Source: Karalla daura (taxonomy: Eukaryota; Chordata; Actinopteri; Chaetodontiformes; Leiognathidae). Taken from it: a stretch of 64,000 bases of DNA. Position 1 is the stretch's first letter. Each line of letters opens with the position of its first letter. A model generated the notes under the pieces. The model made no database searches. It was not told where the DNA came from and worked only from the letters and a program-made list of their open reading frames with translations. Of the stretch, positions 28,640 to 43,151 are shown one piece after another. The position numbers were made by a program, and so were the translations under genes. The stretch covers positions 8,542,497 to 8,606,496 of the forward strand of contig CM055188.1 in NCBI GenBank assembly GCA_029224185.1, in the 5' to 3' direction.

Positions 28640-29095
28640 CTCTGATGTCATCACCACAGGAGGACATTTGCACTGGCCTCTCTTCTACCTGCCCACCATA
28701 TAAAATCACTAGCCTGCCACTGAGCAGCCATTACAGACTTTATGAAAGATGTCTAAATGTCACTCTCATGGGAGCTGCTCTCTTGTTGTTTGCCAACATG
28801 AAAATGAATGTATGTTTTCATTGTCCCTCCATCAGCAGACATAGCTTCCAAGGAGTAGTGGATTCAATTAATCTTCAATAACAATCTTGCTGCAACTCTC
28901 CCTGCCGCTCTTCATGTCTGTGCTAAATATTTTACGAATGTTACGAATGTTTCAGAGTTGGGCCAATGCCAGGTTAAGATGGCATCAACCCTGCCTTTCG
29001 CAAGAGGGGCGATTCACACTGTCAAGGATTCTCCTGCAGTACAGTAGCCTCACCATTTGTGTAACGTTAAACTGGCCAGATGACAAGGGGATATG
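28640..29095 (+). repeat. Unclassified dispersed repeat, copy 1
   Basis: Matches 60940-61350 in the same orientation. Shared words run in order: TGATGTCATCACCACAGG (28643-28660), CTGCCCACCA, CACTGAGCAGCC/CGCTGCACAGCC, CCAAGGAG(T/C)AGTGGATT, and GTAACGTTA followed by TGACAA. Copies are clearly homologous but diverged. No protein domain is seen, so the class is unknown. Confidence 0.85.
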
Positions 29096-29434
29096 TGAAA
29101 AAAGAGGAGATGACTCCTTTAAATGTTTTTTTTTTCTTTTTGGTAGACTGAACTCTTAAAATAAATCCTGTGTCTGTTCTAATTCTTCAAACATTCCATG
29201 GCTTTTGTGGGATTATTCAAGTATATATTTAGAGGAAAAATGGTTTTGGCAGTTATTAAGGATAAATAAAAAAAATAGTGAGAAAAACAGAGGAGCAAAG
29301 GATCCTCGGTTCTCCAATGAGATTGAAGTACGCGGCATCACGCTGAGCCGTGACCTGGCTACTATTGGTGTCAATAGGTGGCTGGAGCCTCTCCTCTGAG
29401 CATCTCTTGCCGATGCGAAAGCATTTACATAGAA
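29096..29434. other. No recognised gene
   Basis: Contains a poly(T) run near 29125 and sequence at 29285-29400 that leads into the local duplication and LINE remnant. It may belong to the LINE's upstream part, but no motif proves it. Confidence 0.4.
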
Positions 29435-29645
29435 GTCACTTGATAACCCAGAGCATTTTACAGACATGAAAGGGAAACTTGTGCATCAGTATGAGACCTT
29501 TAGGGGCATGGCTGGAGCCTCTGGCCTGGGCGTCTCTTTCTGTCGTGAGTGGTATCCATAAGAGACAATTCAGAATCTAAAGCATTGATATACAGATGTG
29601 GAAGGGTACCTTCTGCATCAGTATGAGACGTTTAGGGGCATGGCA
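29435..29645 (+). repeat. Local direct duplication, period about 131 bp
   Basis: CTTGTGCATCAGTATGAGAC from 29479 recurs as CTTCTGCATCAGTATGAGAC from 29610, followed in both by TTTAGGGGCATGGC. Upstream words (AGCATT-TACAGA) also recur. The second copy reads into the LINE RT remnant, so the duplication sits at the 5' edge of the surviving LINE sequence. Confidence 0.75.
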
Positions 29646-30060
29646 AATGGCAGTGGCAGAGCATCAGGGGTAGATGAAATCCTTGAGGATCTCAAGGCTC
29701 TGGATGTTGTACTGCTGTCTTGGCTAACACATTTCTGCAAACTGTATGGACAATTGGTACAGTCTCTCTGGAGTGGGAGACTGGAATAGGGGTGGTGGCA
29801 CCCCTTTTTAAGATGGGGGACCAGAGAGTCTATTCCAACTATAGGAGGATCACACTGCTCATCTCAGGCTCATGTCCCAGGTAGTCAGGTTCAATGACCT
29901 TAAGACAGGTGATGTGATCCTACTGACGGGTAGGATCACTGGCCTCATTGAACAAGGATGTCCAGCTCGCACTGCAGCAGCTTGCAGCCAGGTATAGAGC
30001 AACTGGAATGAAAATCTGTACCTCTAAATCTGAGGCCATGGTTCTCAGCCAACAATAGTT
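29640..30060 (+). pseudogene. LINE reverse transcriptase remnant (same family as 58248-58897)
   Basis: Decayed RT of the Rex3/RTE-like LINE family. Seen: ASGVDEILEDLKALDVVLLS then WLTHFCKLYGQ (the pre-motif-A linker), then PFLRWGTRES and TIGGSHCSS in shifted frames (the KKGD...YRGI region). A large internal deletion follows, then GDVILLT (remnant of the catalytic YADD segment) and LNKDVQLALQQLAAR followed by CTSKSEAMVLS (the thumb-proximal region). Several stops and frameshifts show it is dead. The part beyond EAMVLS, which the 58.2-kb copy keeps, is missing here. Confidence 0.8.
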
Positions 30061-34502
<4,442 letters not shown>

Positions 34503-37500
34503 CAGTATAAACACCCACACATATATCATATATATTATTTCGGTCATTACGTTGCTAATAGGGACACAAGTAAAGCAAGACATACAGAACATAAACACAA
34601 CTAAAAATGGAAAGACATGACTGATGAATTTTCTCTTGGTGGAAAAATTAACAAGGTCAGATATTTAATTGAGAAAAGCATTAGTTACAATAAAAAGTAT
34701 GCAGTAAGATATATCTAACAATACATGAAAGACACTTCATCCACAGATTGCTCTAACAGGTGAAAGGGAAATGAGATCGAGCATTAAGAGACACTTTGAT
34801 TTTGAGGGAAGGCTGATCTTGGAAAATGGTCTCAGCCAGAGGATGAATATAAGTGGATATGCTGAACTAACTGCTTTTACAGGGGGTGAGAAAAACATCA
34901 AAAAGCTGCAATTTGACATAATTTCAATCCAAATCCTAAATGATCTTATCTTGTTCTTGATTTCTTGGAGAAAACTGTGAGGCAGTTTTTTCTTGTCTGG
35001 ACTTGTCTGTAGACATTAATACAATCTTATGCAAACTTATTAGGCTGCCTCTTCTTTGGATGGGGGTGCAGGTCAGTAAAGACTATAAAAAACTCTCTAA
35101 GCTATCCTACACAATGCATTAATGTAAAACCATGTGTCTTCTATGCCCTCCAAAATGGGACTGCAGAGAGAAGCAGCACATCCCTCCTAAGTGAAACCCA
35201 GAAGGATACAGACAGAAACTATTTTCCCAATTAAACTCCAAGGGGTTGAGTATATAAATTTCTCCCGAACAAGGAGTCATAAATCTAAACACTGCACTAT
35301 AAATTATCTCTAGAACAGCAGCAAGTTGATCTGAAAATAGCGCTGATGATTGCTTAGTGTGGATCAGGAAGAAAAAATACAGCACACTGATTTTAGTTTT
35401 CCTCATTGTGCACTTGTCAGTTCAGGACCCATGTCAAACTCAAGTTCCTTGTGTTCAATTTAGTGTTAGCACCTAACAGTAAAGCAGTGAATGTGTGATG
35501 TTGCTGGGGCAACTTTTAGAGGCTATTATCAGGCTAGACTCAAGAGCAATGCCATCCCCATCATTAACCTATCTCTACTAGCAGAAAAATGTGAATGGGG
35601 TAGTGCAGTCATTTGGATGAATTTGTTCCTCTACTCTGACAGACTTCATCGATCCATTAACTGACAGATCTGTGCAAGTTACAATTGACCATTGCTCTCA
35701 AAATCAGTGGCAGCCCAAATCAGTGGCACATTGATAAATCTGTGGTCCTGTCTATACGGGTAAAGTAGTGGGCAAATTTGAAATCACACCTGTGTCTCAC
35801 AAATCCACCCTTATATCAGTTTTAACTTGGATTCACCATATTCTGTGAACTACATCATATATGTGCTCTACCCTGACGTCTTAATACTTGTGACAAGCAA
35901 TGACCCGAGGGTGTAGAGCAGCAGGACTACAGAGACACATCGATGGCTGTATAACAGTTGCAGTTTTCCTTTAAAATTTCAGAAATTATTACAGACGGTT
36001 CAACATTCTGTGGAGAGCATAGGCCTGTCTACACTGTCTCTGCAACAAAATAGGGTTAACCCCAACCTCTGCACCATGCTAACAACTCATTTATTACAGA
36101 GTAATAAGGGATTCCACATATGTGTTGACCTGGTGGAAAAGTAACCCCTTTAAATGAATAACATGAGATGCTGGAATTTTATTTTTAATAAAAATAAAAG
36201 CTATAGCAAAAACAGATTTGTTCAGTGTTAAGATTAGGAAACTGCTCTGGTTCTGTTTGACAGCAACTAAAACCACCATGAAGTTGACCATTTAACATGC
36301 TTAACATGCTCTAGTTAATCCATTGAAACCAATATCTAAAAACAGGTTGCAGTTTTATGGAGGTCACAGATTAGATTTCTGTCTGAATATCTGACCCACA
36401 GGGTAAGCACTCTGGTGTGATCAATCTTCACAAGGTTGTGTCTGAGCCGGTGATGCAGAAGCCAGTCAGATGTAACAGGTGTACTGCAGGCAGAGGACAC
36501 AGCTATATGTTGTCAGCACAGACATCAAAGTTTGGCAGATTGAAGGTTTGTTATGCAGAACAACAAGATATGTTTGTGCAGCATATGTACACTCCACTCC
36601 TGTTTATTAGCAGTCTGGCAAAAATTTTCCCCCACAGTTTACAGTTCTATTGAAGTGGAGTCAGACTCCACTGACTCCTCCAAGTAATCTATCAAAAGAC
36701 ACCTTGAAGCTTGTGTGAAGTAAAACATAAACCTTGATCTCATTAACAAATGCACATATGTAAGGGGAAATTGCATACCAGGAGCTATGGCTCAGAAGTT
36801 ATGTCCAGGTGACAGAAGGCAATGTAAAGAAAATCCTTTCTGGAAAAGCAAAAGTTAAAATTGTAGGGTGCAGACTCAGCATATATATTTTTGTTACAAC
36901 AGAGACCTATAGTAAGTGAGCATAACACCAGACATCCTGCTGTTTGCTCGCCCACATTACACCTCTCATTGATTGCTTTCATGGTAATCAGTGTTAACTC
37001 CTGCAGTCAGGTACAGGTGGGATTAAAGCTCTCGCAGATGGGGTGAATGCTTCACAATGAGCAAGACTGCACTATCGAAGGCGTCCTAATGCTTCAGCGT
37101 CATCTGGGCCAAGCCAGACCAACAAGCATTTTTATCACTTAACGATATGTTGAGCACAACTGACATAAAGATTTCCGATACGGGTCAGCGAAGGTCAAAC
37201 ACACTTCAAAACAACAAAATCCTCAGCCAGCGGCACAGGTTAACAGGTTAGTTCACCAGGCATGCTGCTCTGATGTCATGGCCAGGAGTCAATTCCCCTC
37301 TGAAGTCCTTCAAACACCACCGTTACCAAGAACGCAAAGTGTGTGTGCGTGAATGTGTGCGCCCGCGTGTGAACTGAATTCCAGCAGAATGTGAAGGAGC
37401 CCCAGTCTCCTCCGTGGGGGGATCAAGTGATTGCAGCGCAGTCTTCTACTGCCAGCTCTGTGTGACATCGTGTAGAAAAACAAAATGCATATGGCCACAG

Positions 37501-37699
37501 GCACCACATGAGGACAGCAATATCAACAGTGAGGGAGCAGTCTTAAATTACTGACAACAGCTACTTATCTGCTGCAAATATTTTAAATGCTGGCTCCCCC
37601 TTAAATTGCAGTGTAACATCCACAGTGCCATCATAACTACCTCCCCCCCATCCAAAGAATAAAGAAAAGCAGCTAAAAAAACCGAAGATAATAAACGGC
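34503..37699. other. No recognised gene
   Basis: Non-repetitive sequence without recognisable coding motifs or element boundaries. If the 38.4-kb exon is real, this is its first intron. Confidence 0.55.
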
Positions 37700-38890
37700 T
37701 TGTCGATCTAAGGTACATGATTTCACATGATGAACGCTTTTCTCCGCCAGCATCTAACGCGTCAGCGGAGGAGAGGAGAAAACACGCGGCACTGATGCCA
37801 TCGCTGCGGAGGGAGACTGAGTGATCGTGGATGTGAGGAGGAGGAAGGGGTGGTGGTGATGGGAAAGACGCACTTTGATGTTTTATCAAGGCAACAACTT
37901 TAATATCTGTTGAGCCCAGCGCAATTGGGCGCTCACAAATTACCATTGCCGAGTGCGCTCCCTCCGGCTGCAGCGCTCAGCTCAAGTGGTCGTGATCGTC
38001 AATGCGGAGGAATTAAGACTTAATACACAAGCAGGCCTCCTGCTTCTGCATTTTTCAGCGTCTCATTTGACCACAGACGACACTGAATCACGGTCATTCT
38101 TCACTGATTTCACTCCTTCGCGACTTACCGGCCACGGAGTAAGGGGGGCAAAGTTGGCATGAAGCGGCCAAGGCTCCGATCGCCTCCACCCGGCAGTCCT
38201 GCTCATTGGGCCAGTCAGTATTTTACTGTCACATCCCGATCAGTGCCCTCACTGACTCTTAAGGGTGATGACTGGAACCCGCGAATGAATGTGATGGGTT
38301 GTGGGAGATGTGGAGATAATGTACCGGGGTGTGAGGAGGTGGAGGTGGTGGTCGCACTTACCGACAGCGAAATCCAGTAGATCCGCGCACAAGAGCAAGC
38401 ACAATGAGAAGACGGTCATCTTTCCCTTATTTTGCAATAAATCCCAAACTCCATTGGCGTTTACATGCTCTCTGGGTCTCGGCTGCGTAATCCCCGCCAT
38501 TCCAGAGGTATGTGATCAAAAGGTGCCCCCAAACTATTCATGATGCAGCTCAAGTCCGAGTGGAGAAATCGCAGAAGTTAACACTAAATACGGCATTCAG
38601 AGCGGTGAGGATCGAGCATCAATTCAGAAAATAAAAAGCGGATGAGTCACTAGCTGCGATCACCCAGCGCAGCGGGCTCTGGTTTCGTTTCCTCCCAGTT
38701 TCAACAATGGGGAGCTGCGGCGAGCCACGGAGCAGAGGCAGGCTCCGGAAAACACGCAGCTTTGGATGAAAATGTTTCTCTCTCCCCCTCTCGCTCCCGC
38801 TCTCGCTCTCTCTCTCGCTCATCCATCCCTCCCTCCCCCCAGACGCATAGTCATTCCTGATCACTCGCGCTTTTATTTCACACAAATTTC
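37700..38890. promoter_or_regulatory. CpG-rich block, likely promoter/5' region
   Basis: The only long CpG-dense stretch in the left half (for example GCGTCAGCGGAGG, CGCGGCACTG, GCAGCGGGCTC), in contrast to AT-rich flanks. It surrounds the minus-strand first-exon candidate. A pyrimidine-rich simple-sequence patch (CTCTCG/CTCCC types) lies at about 38778-38839, upstream of that exon. Transcription starts probably lie right of 38500 for the minus strand; no TATA box is obvious. Confidence 0.6.
38362..38500 (-). CDS. Candidate first coding exon of a secreted or membrane protein
   Basis: The minus strand has an ATG at 38419 in good context (AAG before it) reading MTVFSLCLLLCADLLDFAV, a hydrophobic stretch that could serve as a signal peptide. 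It ends in a near-consensus splice donor, TGTCG|GTAAGTG, at 38362/38361 (phase 1). An in-frame upstream ATG at 38500 would add MAGITQPRPREHVNANGVWD and seven more residues; its context is also acceptable, so the start is undecided. A short signal-peptide exon with a phase-1 junction in a CpG-rich block is typical of immunoglobulin-superfamily and other cell-surface genes (CADM and IgLON genes have this design), but nothing here identifies the family. No second exon was found to the left. Confidence 0.5.
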
Positions 38891-38952
38891 CTTAATCCTA
38901 CCCTGGATTCAGACCACTCTAATTCCGTCCATTAAGCCGATTTATTTCTACT

Positions 38953-39112
<160 letters not shown>

Positions 39113-39119
39113 ACACACG

Positions 39120-39690
39120 TATTCCATCACCTGCCTTTGAATTTCAGTGACATACTATTTTTACTATGATGTTGGTCCACCCCTTGCAGCAGCTTCAACT
39201 ATTCTGGGATTTAACAGCTACAACTATTCTGGGAAGGCTCTCAATAAGGTTTAGGAGTGTGTTTATAGGAACTTTTGACCATCCTTCCAGATGCACATTT
39301 GTAAAGTCACACAGTGATGTTGGATGGGAAAGCCTGGCTCACAGTGTCCACTCTAATTCATCCCAAAGGACTTCTATTGGGTTTCGGTCAGGACTCTGTG
39401 TAGGCCAGTCAAGTTCATTCACTTGAAACCCTCTCACACACATGTTGGAACAGGCTGGGGGCTATCCCCAAAACTGATCCCACAATGTTGAGACCTGGGT
39501 TTGGCCCTTTACTTCCATTGAAACAAACTAGTTAGATTTCCCAGAAGAGTATAAAGCCTTCCCAGAATTGTTAAAGCTCTCATAGCTGCAAAGGGTGGGA
39601 TGTCATATTAAACCCTGTAGATTAAGAATGGGATATCAATTAAATTCATGCGTAAGTGAAAGCAGGTGAACAAATACTGTTGACTTATAT
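39120..39690 (-). mobile_element. Fold-back Tc1/mariner derivative with transposase C-terminal remnant
   Basis: The minus strand at about 39155-39425 reads the C-terminal part of a Tc1-family transposase: VNELDWPTQSPDRNPIEVLW then DELEWTL, with the catalytic acidic residue in NPIE. PTSLCDFTNVHLEGWSKVPI and NTLLNLIESLPRIVVAV follow, with one stop. The N-terminal two thirds are gone. Both outer ends carry the same sequence in opposite orientation: CACCTGCCTTTG...GTCCACCCCTTGCAGC at the left and, in reverse complement, CACCTGCTTTC...CCCACCCTTTGCAGC at the right. The copy is therefore two 3' ends joined head to head. Confidence 0.8.
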
Positions 39691-42590
39691 ATACACTCTG
39701 TGTGTAAATCGTCTTACTCATCTTACACAACAAAAAAAGAGGCAAATCTACTCTGCAAGAAGCAATTTTAAACTCTTGTTTCGGTTTCATGTCACTAAAT
39801 TTTGCTTTTCAACCAGGAATTTCACAATATTTTACCACTCATCCAAACAATTTTGACTGAAACAGATACATTTGTGAGACATATCGTGGTCAGTGCAACA
39901 TTAAATCCCATGAAGACTTAATTGAACCTGGTAAGTAGCTGTGTAATGGACTTGAACGGGCAGGTTAAAGCTGCTCCTCTGCTTCAAATGGCTTGCAATC
40001 GTTTGTCTCATTAAGTATCATCTGTCACATGGAAAGGCCAGTGTGGAATCAAGTGTCAGGGAAGATTTTGCCAGAGATGGTGGCTCTTTTCACTTGACAG
40101 ACTGATACCTGTATATTACTGTAAAAGCCTGGGTTACGTTTGTGTTTGTGTGACATCAGTCAACTGAAATGCCTGTTGAAAAATGTCACTACTTAAAATT
40201 AGGCTCCACACATACTTTCAATGACATTTTCTAGAGCCTCCAATTAGCATATTTCTGGTTTTCACTGATCTCCTAGATACATTTCATAAATAGAATCAGG
40301 CTGAAAAATCGCCATCTTTAAAATCTTTAAGATTTAAGAGTGACAGGGCATCATGTATTGTCAAGACTCTCCAAACTTTGATAAATGCCTCAGGCTGTCA
40401 TTCTAATCAGTATCATCTGAGTATGGTTAGCCCTGGTTTCTTTAAATGATTTGCAAGTCTTTTAGGGAACGGTCCTTGGGCTCGCATCTCAAGCTTAGCA
40501 TGACGTTATAAAAAAAAAAAACAGCTATAAGCATGCCAAATCCTCCACTCAGTCCACCCCTTAAAAAAACATAAAGAAAAGAAAAAAATAATACTGCTGG
40601 TTTTATTCATTTTCAAGAAAGCCACTCAATACGTCAAGGTCACAAGTCTGTATTGACCTGAGCAGCACCGATTTCAACTGAGAAACTGCAGAGAAGCAGT
40701 TTTCTTGTAGGTACACCTTAGGTGGCCCATTATTAGTGTTTTGTCATCAGTAGCCACAACACCACACTGAATAAGGAAACAAATGGGTTGCTCTTCCTCC
40801 TCCAAACAATAGCGTGAAAAGGAAAAGGGATCACAAATACATGAACTCCACCTCTAAATGAAAATTTAAATGCAATGCCAGAGACTCTGCTCCTGCACTC
40901 TCTCCCCTCACAGCTGACAGGGGGAGAGAGGAAGCTTCCTTGGTTAAGGTCTGCAGTACTAATGCACTATCACACATCTCTAGAGGGCAGTGTCAACAGC
41001 AATTTATTGGTGTAAGATAGCTGAACGTGTTGCTGTCCATATGGCATCCAACCCACTGACAGAGAGGGGACTTCAGTGTTGTGAGATTGCACATGCTGCT
41101 GCTCAATGTTCCTTTTCTATCATAGGTACCAATCAATAACTTTAAAGTGTGTTTTGGCTTTTTATTTGGGATGTGAACAATTGTGAGGGAGAGTAGAGCT
41201 GACAAGCAAACAGAGCTGACTCCATCTTGGTGAGAATTACTCTGTCTCCTCTCAGCCTTCTCGTCTTTCCAGCGACCATTAAGTACTTGTCCTTTTGAAT
41301 TATTTGTTGTGATGCCTGTATCATTCCCACTAATCCATTAGCTGTTTTGTGAGCATATAGCGAGGGGAGTTGCTGCTGGCAACTCTGCAACCAGGAGTGC
41401 ATTTCAATCAGTCACCTGCTTTTGGCTACTGGGTGAACACTTTCTTTTTCATATTGCGTATTAGTTTGCTCAGTGGGGAACTTGTCTAACTGCAAATTAA
41501 ACACAACTATGTTAAACACAATGACACAGAATGAATGCAATAAATTAAATTTAAACAGCAACTTAGAAATAAGTGAGACCAAGTAACTGACTAGTGTTTG
41601 TTCAGTGGCTGACCATATGCAAAATGGTTGGCGGAACCCAAATGTACATGTTCCTAGAGGGACCATGTTAATCTGTATACGCATTCAAATGCATGGGATT
41701 GAAATGTTTGGAGGTAGCTCATTTAGCTATCTCACATGTTCAAAGGAAACAAGACTGGTCTAGAGCTCACTGGTAGTAGAAACAACTTGAGTGTGGATAA
41801 TCATTTGAGACTATGCTTTGCTATATGTTTTGGGTTTTGGTTAAGTTAGTGTGTGACATGCAATTTGATTTTGATAGTTCTGTTAAGCACCGTTCCTGAC
41901 CAAAGTGGGGCCCTAGGCCAACTGCGGGCCCTACGTGATGCCACATTAAAAAATAAAGAAACTCTCTCCTCCTGCCTGCATCTGATCAGTGACCGGTCGG
42001 TTGGTCGGTCGATGGACTGCTGTCAATCATTGAAGTGACAGCATGTGAGATGTTACATTACAGCATAAAAAAGGTCTCTTCTCTCTCTCCTCCTGTTTTG
42101 CACTGACAGCTAACCTAGTAGCTCACCTCATGGCTGTGCATATGCGCATCCTTCGTGCAAAACAGGCCCTATTGTACCATATGCACTGTGCGTGTTCTGC
42201 GTGTAGGCAGCGATGGCCCTGGTTCTGTTCATGCTAATTTGAGCTATGGGTATTTGGAGCTCTGAATTTTTGACTATGAATGTATTGTTTCTTTGCTCAG
42301 TCTGTAGATTAAAATGGAGGTTTGTTACTTTGATCATTGGTTTGAGATGCTTGCTTGGTTTGAATCATTTTGTTTGCTTTGGGATTCAAAAATATATCAG
42401 AATTTGCTCTTTAGAAGTACTTTAAGAGAGTGTTTATTGGTGTTTGTTTGAGATTTTGGCAAGTAATACATATATTTTCTGACTATTTTCAAGGTCATCA
42501 ACCTAATCCATTATTCTATTTGGCCTTTGAAACCATCAATCCAAACCATCTTCAGGGAAATAAATCAAAGAATAAGAATTGAGTTGTCCT
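39691..42590. other. No recognised gene
   Basis: No supported coding region or TE boundary. Poly(A) and A-rich patches lie near 40510 and 40565-40592. Confidence 0.55.
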
Positions 42591-43151
42591 TTACATCCTT
42601 CAACAATTGATCAAGCAGTTTTTCAAGTTTGAGCTTTGGTCACAGAAAACAGGCAGAGCTTGACAGTTGATATCCAACATGGCTGTGAAGACAAGGATCA
42701 AAAATCTGAAGTCAAGCAAGCTGTCGACGCAAAGGAAGGAAGAATTGACTGGAAATTCTTCACTGTGGCAAAGGGAACTGTTGGGAAAACAGTTGAGCAG
42801 TTCAAGCAAGAGAAGACCTTCCGCTAGCATGGCCAAGCATGGCCTATACTGTTGGTGGAGTTCAGCAAGCTTCCCTGACACAGTATGCTGGAAATGCAAA
42901 TAATGAATACAGGGCTTCCCTACTGGAAGACACTGAACCTGGAACCGGTGAGGGTGAAGAAGTCAAGTTCGACAAGCACCAGCAGGCTGAGCTTTAAAAG
43001 ACAATGGCATAGTGTTACACGAAACTGGGTGGGATCCGAGTCCAATAGGGCAAAAGGGCACAAATAATCGCAGCGGGGCAAAGCAGAAGAATTGAGCCTC
43101 AACTTATGGCAGTTCCACAGCCAGTGGTGAGAATGAAACCAACCAGTCTAC
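42591..43151 (+). pseudogene. Unidentified coding-like sequence, left of the Merlin insertion
   Basis: Open pieces in changing frames. One reads IDWKFFTVAKGTVGKTVEQF (about 42741-42800). Another, in the next frame from about 42838, reads MAYTVGGVQQASLTQYAGNA and stays open through LLEDTEPGTGEGEEVKFDKH to a stop at about 42996. Composition is protein-like, but I recognise no family; a retroelement gag or a host pseudogene are both possible. It ends at the Merlin target duplication (43143-43151) and may continue at 45962. Confidence 0.35.
43143..43151. repeat. Merlin target-site duplication, left copy
   Basis: CCAGTCTAC, repeated exactly at 45962-45970 on the far side of the element. Confidence 0.9.

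Noticed and set aside
37548..37946. A 132-codon minus-strand frame in the CpG-rich block
   Set aside because: No domain, no start or splice context; GC-rich DNA gives long random frames.
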